Shown: in pieces, positions 1 through 11,596 of the stretch
How the letters are laid out: each line of letters opens with the position of its first letter
Position numbering within the stretch: the first letter of the stretch is position 1
Assembly: GCF_000224145.3 (NCBI RefSeq)
Contig: NC_020166.2
Location: forward strand, 1,844,319 to 1,908,318
Direction of reading: 5' to 3'
DNA length: 64,000 nucleotides
DNA from: Ciona intestinalis
Taxonomy: Eukaryota > Chordata > Ascidiacea > Phlebobranchia > Cionidae
Program-made: the position numbers and the translations under genes
The notes under the pieces: generated by a model
What the model saw: the letters and a program-made list of their open reading frames with translations, nothing else
Told to the model about the DNA's origin: nothing
Database searches by the model: none

Positions 1-113
1 TTATGCGATAAACTTGTTTTCTTGTGACTAAAGGCCACAACAACGTGCATTTCGCCAAACTACCTGTATGATATGTATAATCTACATATTAATAACTTTT
101 TGTTTTAACCAAG

Positions 114-3100
114 GTTCATCCAGAGAGAAGTACAAGTTTGTTCATTAAGTTGTCGTCCCACGCATGCATCAGAGCAAGGCTCACTTGAAGTCATTCGGCA
201 GCATGGTAAGAGTGCATGTAAACTAATATATGGGTGTATACTACCTTTCTAAATGGAATCCGTATATATTAAGTGTCTATAAACTAGCTCAGTGGAGTAT
301 AAAAGGCAGCACCCTGTGTTGGGGTAATGGGCAAAAAAACAACAGAGAGATCTAAATGTTATCAGTCTGTGCCCTGCTTCTCCAGGTATCTGGTAACTAG
401 ATAAAAACGATAAAAAGTACCCTACAGCCCAAGGTGTGCATATTTAATATATATATATACTTTATAAAATTTATTGTAACTTCACTTTCAGCACTATGCA
501 CACACAAATGTGAAGAGAAGAAGTTTGGAAACCCTGAATCGATTCTTCGTATTTCTGATGAAGTTAAACATACATTTAAATCAATGGAACCTTATAGATA
601 TCTTCAATATGCTTATTTTAAGGTAAGCTATATGGTTACAGACTTTCAGTTACAGGTTACATATGGTCACTTATGAGTTGTCTAAATTGTCAGCCACGCA
701 GAAAAAAACAATTAAGTTACATATGTGGTAACTGGTAAGCTGGCACGAGGTGTGTAAAACAGATCATCTGTGTTATAACCACTGTCATTTTCCCGTGCAT
801 CTGAGGATAAAGCAAGTTACATTCATTTGAAATATTACACCCATGAGCCATTCTGTATTTACCATCCACCCCAGGTTGGAGACTTAGCGAACTCAGTATC
901 AGCAAGCTACACATACGCAAGTTACGATCCACTCGACCCGATGATGAAAGATAACTTGGATTGGTTTCGTAAACATGAAAATGCTACAGAAGAAATGTTT
1001 GTTAACCTGGAACCTATATCTCATATTGATCAATATGATAATGGTGAGTATACTGAGTGATTTATTGGATTTGTTTGCTGTTAGTACACTATAAAATAAG
1101 AATACCTCTTATTTGTCTCTTCAATTATAATAGTGAAAATTAAAAAGTATTTGATAGTAAAACAAAAAAAAAACAGAATATAGCAAGAAAACGAATTTTT
1201 TTAAAACACGCTTATAGTTAAAAACATCTTTACATAATTATATTTAATTGAAAGAAGCTACAGTAGTCGTTATAGGTGTTCTGTTTCATACACCTCGTGC
1301 TCGCTTACGAATTACCAATATGTAACTTTGTAAGTAAGGTTTTAATTACGTACACTTATTAAACTAAGTTTAACATGCACAAATTTTATCACAATTTGCA
1401 TCAACACTTACATTAATGTATTAATTTACCGTCCAGGTATACAAGCATATAACAGAGAAGATTACACTGAAGCAATTCCTTTGCTCGAGGATCCCTGGTT
1501 AAATATTATGAGATTGAAAGGAAATGTCGTGTAGATTGTGAGGGGGAATATAACGCTGGTGATGAATACAAGGATGAACCAACTGCCTTTCATAGGCAGA
1601 TTACTAGTAAGTGCTCAATTATAAAATAGTTATATTATGATGGGGAAAGTCAGGACACCTTTAGCACATAATATCCTGATTCCTAATCATGTTTTAAACA
1701 ATTAACAACGGTATATAGGAGTTGTGAAGACACCGTTTTGTACTTTTTTTAAATGATTTTTGTTTATAACCAAATGGGATGGGAAAATGGAATTTAAAGC
1801 CCAAACGTATCCCATCTTCCCCCATTCCACTATATCTTGTCACTTATTTTTGTTCTTGTGAGGCAACTCAATTGGAAGTCGTTTGTAAGTTTACTATGTT
1901 ATCCTGTTCGTACTTAATTACATGACATTGAGGGTTGCCTGGATTTATAACATGTTTGGCTGACAATATGGACAACCCATAAAGGACCACTGGGTTCAAG
2001 CAATTGTCTTTATGTGACTTTGCCAAGGGTACAAAAGAGGGTACATACATAAAGAAAGAAAAAGCTCTCAAATTGTTCATTCATGCATGATATTACATAT
2101 TAGAGCAGACAAATTACACCTTACGGACCTCTCTATTAAGTTGAGGCATAATAACACTATGTTTCTACTGTCCCAAGAGTGTAATATTATCCTTGTCTTG
2201 AGAGACATGAGCTCTTATGAGTAACCTATATATTAATACATTGTGAAAGGTTTTTCTATAAACTGCTGTTTTTCCAATATTCTCATTTCTGTATTATACT
2301 TGTTTTATGCACTCATGTTCAGACATTTTTCCTACAACCATAGTTAAAGACAAAAATAAAATGCATGTTATTTCAATGTAGGCATAGTTCCTGTAGTATA
2401 ATCTTATATCTCATGCAGTGGTTCAGTCAGAAAAAAAATAAAGAGGGTGTTTCATATTCATAACATTTTTTTCATAATTTGATTTTTTTGTAAAAGAAGA
2501 GGGCTTGCGATCCCAGTAACCCCCTTGCAGCCCCACTGATCTCATGTATATTTCAGATCACTACCGAGCTGTATTAGAATGCTACATGGCATGCCCTGAT
2601 GAAGCAGCTAGAGTAAACGCTAATTCATTCATCAACAATTTTGTGCCAAAGGTTTATCATTACCTGCAGTTTGCTTACTACCATGGTAGGTTGTGTTAAC
2701 TATATTGGTCACTTTATATTTCATGATAAAGCATATGTAATTATAAATAAATTAACTTTACTTTATCTTATAAGTATATATGGACACAATGGTAAAGCAG
2801 TTTTGAGCCTCGAACCTGTATCCTTAAGTTCAAAGGGGAATCTGCTTTTGGAAATATAGACTAATCCTGTAAGAAAATCGGTTTTGTGTGTTTATAAACA
2901 GTCATTGTTTTCTACATATTCTATGGTTTTTAAAATGCCTGTCGCCACATATACATTTGTTGTTCCAATTCCATGTATTATTTTAAACATTGTATCTAAG
3001 TGTGATACTTTGTGTAAACTCTAAAAGTAGATTCTGTAAACTGTGTCCATTTCTGTGCCTATTGTTATTCATTTTCTGTGCCTATTGTTATTTGTTAATC

Positions 3101-6100
3101 TTAGTACACATAAGTTTACGTACCCTGATTTTTACATTCTATTTAAACGGTCTAGACATTCTATTCAATTAAAAAAATACTAAATTTTTTACATTTGAAA
3201 ATCTTTAAAAATTTTAATATTTTACATTTAAAAATAGTTAAAAATTCTTTCTTTCCAGTTGGTAAACATTGGCAAGCAGCACAAGCAGCAAAAAGTTATC
3301 TCTTATTCTTCCCAGAAAATGTGTTGATCAAAAATAATTTAAACCATTTTGAAAATTCAACCGATGCTAAACCAAAAGAGGTAAAAAGTTGTGCCAAAGC
3401 TACAATACTACTAAAAAAAATCAAGTAAACCAACTTGTATTTCCCATAGGACGTTTCACTTTTCCATCGTCGCTTAAAAGTTCAGTCGAAAATACTTCGT
3501 CACATTTACCAAAACTTTGGAATTCGTAATTTTTCCGAAAGTCTTTTAAATCCATATATGGAAGAAGATGATGGTGACTCAGAAGAAAATAATAATGAAT
3601 CATCGGAAAATGTTGTTGACTCAACAGAAAATAATGCTGATTTGGCAGAAAATGAAGATAGCATAGTTGGGGAAATGGGTGACATTTCAAAAAATACAGA
3701 AGACACTGAGGACAATGGTGATTCAGCAGAAAATATTGAGTTGAAAGAAAATTCTGATAAATCAACCAAAAATGTTGCTGCTACATTAAAACAAGTAGAA
3801 CCACCTAAGGAAAGTAAAAGTAAGACATTTGCTACTGAACTACTTTGTTTTCGGTTGTTGGGGTAATGGGCAACTCTGCCCTAAATTCCAGGTACCATGG
3901 CGTATCACACTGTAAAACCTCACTCATATAGAATGGTATCAGCCATTTCCATAAACAATCACTTTGTTTTGTAACATTATTGTTGGTGTGGCCAATGGTT
4001 TTTTGTAACTCCATGGTAAATAGAACATGCCTGAAAAATTTAATTGGAGAGCGTAAATTTTCGTAATTAAAAGGTAAAGGGTGTTTTAATATAATAATGC
4101 ACAATGGAAAAAAAAACTTGGTGTATTTCCCACGTTTTGTCTGTTATTTGGCAAGACTTCATCAGGAAGTGTGCATTTACATTTGTTATATGATACACGT
4201 TCCCTGATAAAAAGTATTTGAAATATGCCTGGGAGTAACAGAACAAATGCTAACTGCTTTATTGTTACAACAGCCCAAGCAAAGGTGGAATATAATTCCA
4301 TGAAAGATAAAACCAAAGACATGATTGAAGCCAAGGATGCTTACAATGCTAGGATGGAAGTTATAAGGAAGAAAAGAGAGGCGGAGGTGTGTGGTTGTTG
4401 GTTATGTGTGTTAACCTTGTAGGTTGTGAGCATGATGTGTATGAAAATGGGTACCAAACCTGGGGGGCAGGCCTACCCTTGTGGATAACCCTGTCTGCCC
4501 TGCAATTTTTTTGGCATTTGGCATCTGTGTATAAATACCTCATATGTGTATTGTCTGTATTGTGTTCTACAGGGAGGGGTGACATAGGCAATTTTGTGAA
4601 TGAATGAATGAATGAATGAATGAATGAATGAATGAATGAATGAATGAATGAATGTAGCTTTTTAATCCTTACATGGCAGGGAAACGACATTTGTTGTAAC
4701 ATAGGTGTTCTGTTTCATACACCTCATGCCTTACGAGTTACCACGTTTGTAGACTAGTCTGTAAAAATAAACTCATGTTAACACTCGGCATGAGCATGAG
4801 GTGCAGTACTATCTAAACAACATCAACTTTAACACATCCCACCACACAGAGCGATGTAGATATCAGTCACATGTTGTCCGACATCGGGCATGAGGTCATA
4901 GACTCCAACTCCATCATATCCATAATAGACAGCACATCATTACCCCAACCCCCCACTCCAGAAGGACCCCTGCTTCATAATAAAGTTGTGATGCTAAGCA
5001 ACTCAACACAGATGGCTGGCCCATTAAGGTTTGCTGTTGATGGGTTTGCATCAGAACAACAATGCCAAGATCTTATTGATCTTGAACTGGTAAGTTGGTT
5101 TCAATCAGGGTTATATTTAAAAGGGGGCTAATGAGGGTCTGAGCCCCTTTAAGTAAAAAAAAAATTGTTTTGATTATTTGTAGTATTTCCTTATTATACT
5201 AATTTACGCCTATCAAGATTTAAGGAGGGGGTGTTTTAGATGAAAAGGGGACGATTTATCTAAATAAAATAGAAAAAGGCTTGTAGTTGCTTGGAAAATA
5301 TCACAGTTGCTATTTAATATTATATTTTTTTTATATTTTTATTTGTGTATTTTGTTGTTTTTTTGTTCTATACCTATTTTACTTTTTATTCAATATTTAA
5401 CCCTTAATTTTTAATGTTTAATATTCAACTTACTTATTGAATGTTTAACCCATAGAGTGGTGGTGTGCTGGGTGATGGATACATGGGAAGGGTATCACCT
5501 CATAGTGAACATGAATTGTTTCAAGGGATGACTGTGTACCTTGCTGCTAAGGTAAGGGTATTATGTGGGTTTATTAAATTACATGCGTGGTAACCTGTAA
5601 GCGAGCACGAGATGTATAAAAAATAACTTCTGTGTTATAATGATTGTAGTTGCCTGGCCAAGCGAGGATAGTGAAATTTCATTCATTTATTTAGGTCAAA
5701 ATTTCTCAATAAAGTTTTGGTAAAATACATTTTAAATAATTACAATATCTTCACAGTTAGCGGAGAAAGGCAAAGTTCCTCCCCAAACTGCAGCTCTGTA
5801 TTATAAGCTTAGTGAAGAAGCTAGACTACAAGTGAAGATGTATTTCAAACTAACACAAGAACTCTACTTTGATTATACACACCTTGTGTGCAGGACAACT
5901 GTTAAAGGAAAGCCTGGTTAGTTGTGTTTGTATGTATGGTATGTTGGAACTGGAAGCTTAGGCACCAAACTTATGGTGGCAGGGTGGCCAGACCGACCCT
6001 AGAATGTTGTACAATGCATTATTCAGTAAATATAATTCAACTAATGAAGTGGAATTTATTTCACAGGGTTGTGTATCCTACTATTACTGCCTTGCATACA

Positions 6101-7648
6101 CTTACAAATGTTCGGGCCAAACATACTGATAAGCATAGCAATGTTATAAACCGACAGTGAGCATGAGGTGTGTGAATACACCATGTGTGTCTGGTATATA
6201 AGAAGGCACCCATGTTATAAACCGACAGTGAGCATGAGGTGTGTGAATACACCATGTGTGTCTGGTATATAAGAAGGCACCCATGTTATAACTCAATAGT
6301 GACAATGAGGTGTATGAATACACCATGTGTGTCTGGTGTATACGAAGACACGCATGTTATAACTCGACATATGCTAAAACACCACACATGCCAGCATAAC
6401 ACCTACTTTTTAAAAAATACATTCCTACAGTTGAAAGAACCGACCTCAGTCATCCCGTTCATAGCGACAATTGTTTATTGAAAGAGAACGGCTCATGTTT
6501 AAAGGAGAGGCCAGCTTATACATGGAGAGATTACAGCGCCATATTGTATCTTAATGATGAGTTTGAAGGTGGTGAATTTATAATGACAGATGCAACAGCA
6601 AGAAGAGTTAAGGTTAATTGATTGGATTTCTTAACCATTTATATATTTATTCTTAACAAGTATTTTAATTTCTTTTTAACAGCCAGCTTTTTAACTGGCA
6701 CTCTTACTCGTATATTTAATCCATGGCGAGTTTTAATGAATGTTGTTTAGCAAACAAATTAACAATAAGTGAAATAAAATTATGAATTTTGAGTTATACT
6801 ATGTAGTTCGATTAAACAAGTGGTACGTGGGTTTTTTAGGAATGTTAAATGATATGAAAACATTTTTAGCGCTGGGTTAATGTCCTCTTCTCTTAACCAA
6901 AGGATAAACTTGGTTCAAAGCTTGATAATGTGACCATTGCGGTCATATATGTCCTAAGGTAAAACACCAATCCTGGCCTAAATATAACGTGCAGCTTGAA
7001 CGCTGGGTGCTTACCGCTTAGCTCTCGTTCTCGACCAAGGGATACTAGGTTTTTATAGCTTGACGTCCCTTCCATTGAAAGCATATATGTCATTGGGTAA
7101 AACACTTAACGTCTTTAACAAATTGATCAGCCGTATGCAATAACAATAAACCGCAAAGTAGCTTTGGTATAATAACTGCATAGAAGTTATTCTTTCCATC
7201 TAACACGCAGGTACAAGTTCGGCCTAAGTGTGGTCGTCTTGTTAGTTTCTCTGCTGGTAAAGAATGTCTTCATGGAGTCAAACCTGTTACTAAAGGACGT
7301 CGTTGTGCGATGGCTCTCTGGTTCACCATGGACCCCACACATAATGAAGAGGTAATTATGATGTAATAGAAGATTTGTGAAGTGAAATACTGGTTTGGTA
7401 TGTTAAAGCACATTGGCAATTTTTTTGTACTTTTTGTTTCACATTGCAAAAATATTTTTTTTTTGTTAGAAAATTTTACCCTGTGCGGTTTGCCAGATGT
7501 TTTATCTACTTTTTACAAAAAGAAAATGTGTTTTTGCACATTTTTAGTTTTTTGGGGCTATAATTTTGAAAGTGTGCTACATTATATTTTTCAGTCGCGA
7601 CAAAAAGCGGAAAAGATTTTGAAACGTCTTCTAAAAGATGAGTTATGA
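114..7648 (+). CDS. P3H: Leprecan-family prolyl 3-hydroxylase (5' incomplete, 14 exons)
   Basis: ER enzyme that 3-hydroxylates collagen prolines using Fe(II) and 2-oxoglutarate. Exons: 114-205, 492-622, 875-1043, 1437-1606, 2557-2685, 3259-3380, 3450-3819, 4274-4386, 4850-5089, 5456-5551, 5757-5916, 6431-6612, 7211-7351, 7595-7648; all have AG/GT borders and matching phases. The N-terminal half carries the four CxxxC motifs typical of leprecan/CRTAP proteins (CSLSC, CTHKC, CRVDC, CYMAC) and two YLQ(Y/F)AY(F/Y) helices. The dioxygenase half has the HxD iron ligands in HPVHSDNC (6451-6474), the distal His in CLHGVKPV and the 2-oxoglutarate Arg in KGRRCAMALW (exon 7211-7351). The protein ends in KDEL, the ER-retention signal. 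About 720 residues are visible, so only the signal peptide and a short N-terminal piece should lie upstream. Oddities: a 1-base frameshift near 1490 (exon 4) and an acidic E/N/D/S insert in exon 7. P3H1, P3H2 and P3H3 cannot be told apart here. Confidence 0.93.
675..828 (+). repeat. Dispersed Ciona repeat (SINE 3' body)
   Basis: One of at least twenty copies of a segment with the core GTAACTCGTAAGC..CACGAGGTGTATGAAACAGAAC...GTTATAACGACTGTC, ending in GGATAAATAAGTTACATTCATT. This copy includes the leader GTTGTCTAAATTGTCAGCC. It sits in a P3H intron. Confidence 0.85.
1437..1606 (+). other. P3H: P3H exon 4 with apparent 1-base deletion
   Basis: The exon enters in frame (GIQAYNREDYTEAIPLLED) but after codon GAT at 1490-1492 the reading frame slips and meets TAG at about 1532. 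The +1 frame from about 1496 onward reads KYYEIERKCRVDCEG, which is leprecan-like and holds the third CxxxC motif. It leaves the exon in the phase needed by exon 5. The exon is 170 nt, where 171 would keep phase. A base is therefore missing between about 1490 and 1496. An assembly error or a null allele are both possible. Confidence 0.85.
1631..1835. mobile_element. Hairpin MITE copy
   Basis: Ends are imperfect inverted copies (ATGATGGGGAAAG... and ...CTTCCCCCATTCCACTATAT). The interior has the family landmarks: TTTAGCACATAATATCC, TTTTAAACAATTAACAACGG and CAAATGGGAT. Non-coding, so any mobility would depend on a transposase in trans. Confidence 0.7.
3558..3819 (+). other. P3H: Acidic low-complexity insert of the P3H
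   Basis: From MEEDDGDSEENNN to the exon end, about 87 residues are dominated by E, D, N and S, with a loose repeat of the form (D/S)-x-x-EN about every 7-11 residues. It lies between the CxxxC/TPR-like region and the dioxygenase domain, where vertebrate family members also have a short acidic linker; here it is much longer. It is intact in frame and bounded by good splice sites, so it is translated if the exon is used. Confidence 0.75.
3854..3945. repeat. Dispersed repeat, GTTGGGGTAATGGGC type
   Basis: GTTGGGGTAATGGGCAACTC followed by AATTCCAGGTACCATGGCG and GTAAAACCTCACTCATATA. The same order of blocks recurs near 318, 11449-11515, 39772-39970, 45030-45090 and 47870-48000, so this is a separate dispersed family from the MITE and the SINE. 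Confidence 0.7.
4598..4654. repeat. (AATG)n microsatellite
   Basis: About 13 uninterrupted copies of a 4-base unit (GAAT/AATG) in the P3H intron between exons 8 and 9. Likely length-polymorphic. Confidence 0.97.
5578..5700 (+). repeat. Dispersed Ciona repeat (SINE 3' body)
   Basis: Diverged copy of the GGTAACCTGTAAGC / ACGAGATGTAT / AGCGAGGATA body in a P3H intron, ending in an ATTTCATTCATT tail. Confidence 0.75.
6151..6363. repeat. Three-copy 71-bp minisatellite
   Basis: Three tandem units of about 71 bp in the P3H intron between exons 11 and 12. Each contains GACAGTGAGCATGAGGTGTG, an ACACCATGTGTGTCTGGT segment and an AGAAGGCACCCATGTTATAA segment. The third unit is the most diverged. Related units occur near 57360-57540, and fragments near 11820-11930 and 28345-28380, so the unit is a dispersed family that can expand locally. 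Confidence 0.9.
6868..7115 (+). repeat. tRNA-like SINE fragments
   Basis: Two consecutive diverged units in the intron before P3H exon 13. The first has a B-box-like TTGGTTCAAAGCTTG. The second has CCAAGGGATACTAGGTTTTTATAGCTT. Both are followed by a GTCATATATGTC / CATTGGGTAAAACACTTAAC type segment. No intact tRNA cloverleaf can be drawn. Confidence 0.5.
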
Positions 7649-8005
7649 GCCTTACACATAAAACAGCCACATACACAATACATGACCGCCATGCAGTATT
7701 ACTACCATGCCTTGCAGTTAGGAGAATCGCACTTTACGTCGTCAATAGGTCTGAAGATAAATGACCTTATTAAAAATTCCGTCTTTTTATATGCAGTCGT
7801 GTAAGATTCCTTTAATTTTTTAACACCGATGCTATATTGGTGTATCCATACATCATATATATCATGATTAAAAACAGAAAGAAAATTCTTTTTACGAACT
7901 TGCTTTCAGTATATGTCAGTATTTCTTACATATGATCAATTAGGTAAAGTTTATATGAGTGTTATTTTGAAGTCTATTTTGTCTGAGCCAATGTTGGTAC
8001 GCTTT

Positions 8006-8011
8006 AATAAA
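8006..8011 (+). terminator. Candidate poly(A) signal of the P3H gene
   Basis: AATAAA about 360 bases after the KDEL stop codon, before the next repeat cluster. It is the first clear hexamer downstream on this strand. Confidence 0.45.
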
Positions 8012-8431
8012 GAATGTGAAAAATAATTCGATATCCTTGATTATTTTCCAGTTTTGGCCCAAGTCAGAAAGTAATTGAATGAATGTAACTGTTTTACCTT
8101 TGCGTGGCGAGGCAATGACAGCCGTTAAAACACACGTGTTCTGTTTCATACACCTGGTGCCCGCTTGCGAATAACCATGTATGTAATTTTGTGGGTGATT
8201 ATTGTTTGTGGATTGTTCCTTGGTGTGTTGAGGCAATTGCCGTTAAGTGTCTTCCCCAAATACCCATACGCCCACAACGGTAGCGGCGTTATTTGTAATC
8301 CAAGTGAGTGGCTATTGCTTCATCAACGTAGTGATAAGTGGCTTTTACGTAATAGGTTCGTAGAGGAAGGGATTAAACATCAGCTCTCTACAATATGCGA
8401 TAATCTTACACCTTCATTATTTATACAAAGG

Positions 8432-8745
8432 TTCAGTGTCATGGCTTAGTGGTTAGAGCGCTTCTGTTGATATAAACATGGGATACTAGGTTCAAAGCTC
8501 ACTGCTGCTACAATAGGGGCTCACTGCTGCTACAATTCTCTTTTGTCAAGAAACTTTAACGGTAATATTTCCGACCCAGTGGTCACTAATGGGATCTCTA
8601 GGTGATCAGCCATATACAAAAGGACATTCACTCACAAAGTTACGTACTTAGTAACTCGTAAGCGACACGAAGTGTTTGAAACGGAACATATGTGTTATAA
8701 GGACTGTCGTTTCCCCCACATAAATGAGAAAAAGTAATTGAGATT
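8432..8745 (+). mobile_element. Composite tRNA-derived SINE
   Basis: The head resembles a tRNA with an A box (TGGCTTAGTGGTTAGAGCGC, 8441-8460) and a B box (AGGTTCAAAGCTC). The body follows (CAGTGGTCACTAATGGG...), and the 3' part is the widespread GTAACTCGTAAGC..ACGAAGTGT..GTTATAAGGACTGTCG module. This copy shows that the short repeats scattered over the window are probably 5'-truncated forms of one tRNA-headed element. It resembles the composite SINE described for Ciona, but identity was not checked. Confidence 0.7.
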
Positions 8746-11596
8746 TATATATTTCCTTGGTTACGTTATCGTGATTGTTAGCGCCACATAGCGGCGGAAT
8801 AATATCACAAATACGTTGGCGCGAGGATTGATGTTCCAATTTAGCGATTACGATTCGTGAACATTGATCCTTGGAAATTTGCTCGGGCTCAGTCTCCACT
8901 ACGCCAAACATAATTTATTATTCATTACATCGAACCGCTGTAGAAATATCTGCAGCCGCCATAAATAAGGCATGATGCCGACCTGATATAGCAGACAAGC
9001 GTGCTAATTCTAAGCTTGCTGCTAACCTCATTTATCCACACCTAACGCCGGGCATGGAAGAGGTAATATTGCCATAGACCATTTTGCCAGTACCGTTCGT
9101 ATTTTGTCGTTCCCGCTCATTTAACGTCCAGGCGATAAAGTACGAAGCACGGTTTTACGGCTGTCTCCTGCATTATTAAAAGCCTGCCTCGGTCGGACGT
9201 CTGCTAGTATCGCTCCAACGCCGCTTGGAGAAAGAACTGCTGTACTGCAAGCCTTGAGCGCCTTTGGTGCTTCCGTACCGGGGTCTTTAGGTTTCTAGAT
9301 CGGTCGATAACGAAACGATGAGACTTCAACGCTCAGTAATATACACAGAACATAAGAATAGAAACCTATTAGCGATAGGTCGCTTTATCAGCAAATCGCA
9401 GAGAGAGAGAATCCTGGGATTTTAAAATAATTTAAACAGATTTTGGGAGGTTGGAGTAAAATGCTACATGTTTTATTGTCATTAAATATGTCCGATTTCT
9501 CGCGATCCTAAAAAACAGTTTTTAATGGTTAATGCACGATTATGAAATATTGGATACTTTATTCTAACGGTATCAATCTTCCCTAGCAATCTAGCAAGAT
9601 ATTAGAAATTTTATAGCCTTTTGAAGGATTGCTTTGATTTGTTTAGCTGGAGTTTACGCTTTAAGTTTAAATGAATGATGTAACTTATCTTACTTATGTA
9701 TCCTCGCATGGCGGGACAACGACAGTCGTTATAACACGGGCGTTCTGTTTAAATCAGTTCGTGCCCCGTTACAAGTTACCCGTGTGTAACTATGTAGGTC
9801 ACTGTTTTTTTGTATAACGATTTTAAATTTAGCCACTATTAAACACGGATTTTGTTTAAACCAGGGAGCCTTGTTAATCGAACCTGGTCTAATCCCCACA
9901 AACATAAAGTCATTTCCTCTGGGTCAAGCTGTCAATCAAACTGTGATCCGCGCTGGCAATAAATCGTAACTCTCGTGTTGGGGTAACTGCATCCAATTTC
10001 CAGAACTCGCTTGCGCCAACAACGCGGCGCGCGCCGCTGCTGAAATATTCATCACTATGACGTCACACACGGCGTGGTTAGGTCAACAAAAGGAAAATTA
10101 ATGTTACTCCGAAACGATTGTGGCTTAACAAAGCATGCAGATATAGGATTATCGGAACAATACGGATTTGCGGTTTGAGAAAATATTGAATTATCTTCTA
10201 CATTCGCGGCATTTAATTGTTGTTTCTGCTGAGATTGTTTTTAGTTGGAAAATCGTATTAGATATGAGGGGCATTACATCGTTGTTTAGCTAATATATAA
10301 TCAAACCAGGCGAAATAATTCTTAATTATTTTATATTTAGTTGGTTATATCCTCTACTGCCGAAGCCGAGTTTCGAACCTATACCCTATTTTGTTATTAT
10401 TAATAATTATAATGGTGCCTATATTTAAAGTCGTTGCGTATGTTATTAAAACTACGCAACTCTTCATTTGTAAAGTATAAATGCTTTGTTTAAGGAACAT
10501 GTATTCTCAGTGCGCTTGATTCGCCTTTGACGTTATTGGGTACTGTGGGGTAGGTTGTATACCGTTAGCACATTGCTATACCCCGTATTTCCTATAGGCG
10601 CGCATTCAACAACTTACAGCGTTTTTTTGTGAGGATACGATTACATAATTCTACAAACATTATTTGTTTACTACCAAGTGGGACGATATAAGGGAATGAA
10701 AACGTGCCCCATTTACCCTAACCTACTATATTATATTGTTCATTGTTACCTAAATTGGGTTTCGTACACAAATCAACATAGTTGTGCGGAGGTTATTATG
10801 CATTGATTTGTATTGTATAGACTTCTATACGTCCAATAACACGCTCAGATAAACACAATCCAAAATAGTATATGATGTAACCACATAGGCTTGCATAAGC
10901 ATATTAATTACTGAGGGCATGGTCCATCTTAATTCCTAACTCAAACTACCATATATGATGATTTTATGCCATCCGCAGTGTCTCTGTATAGTTTCTGTGC
11001 AAATGCGTTCTGCCGACTAGGCAACAGATTGCACACAACAAAGCGCAACATTCGTTAGGAATGCAGTAAAGTGTAGTAAGTGTAAAACCGTGTTGAAATC
11101 TCATCGATTTTGTCTGAAATCTTCATGTCCCAAACACATTAGTGGGAACTAGGTTGGAATAGTTCATTGCATAAAGTAGAAAAGTGCTCGCATCATGCGT
11201 TCAGATGCCTCTGCTTGTAGTTTAAAAAACAACATAATTTTAATACATTTCAAAACATTTAAGCTTTTAGTTTATAAAGTGTCTAAGCAGACATTACATT
11301 GACACTGTATAATCACTGTAAGTGTACGAGTCTATGCATATGTATATATCACGTTATTGAATTATTGTGCGAAAAGTTGCCTTTTGACAAAGTACGATAA
11401 AAAGTACCACTGGATAGTTCTATTAACAGGTTATACAAATCCAAATATTTGGGGCAATTGGCTAATTCTTTTCTAAATACCAGGTCCCTAGGCGTGCTTC
11501 ACAGTAAGGCACGTATATGTGCAAAATATGCAATCGATAACCTTCTATGTATTTTAGATTTGCTTGTTTTAGGATTTTGTAATTTCTGTCAAAGAA

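Larger units (their letters stand above)
7649..11596. other. Intergenic region, P3H to TAFA
   Basis: No exon with conserved protein similarity was found on either strand. It holds the P3H 3' UTR, reverse copies of the dispersed repeat (8088-8240, 9678-9810), a composite SINE (8432-8745), a degraded MITE (about 10540-10735) and a less AT-rich unique stretch at about 8940-9310. The TAFA promoter should lie in the last few hundred bases; no confident TATA box was picked. Confidence 0.6.

Noticed and set aside
3421..3769. Two - strand frames rich in Phe/Ser/His/Leu
   Set aside because: They are antisense shadows of the acidic P3H exon; GAA/AAT-rich codons give long open frames on the other strand.
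6151..6363. CRISPR-like array
   Set aside because: The units are contiguous 71-bp tandem repeats without unique spacers, in a eukaryotic intron.
8165..8449. 94-codon + strand frame
   Set aside because: Begins inside a reversed dispersed repeat and ends in the SINE head; no protein family features.
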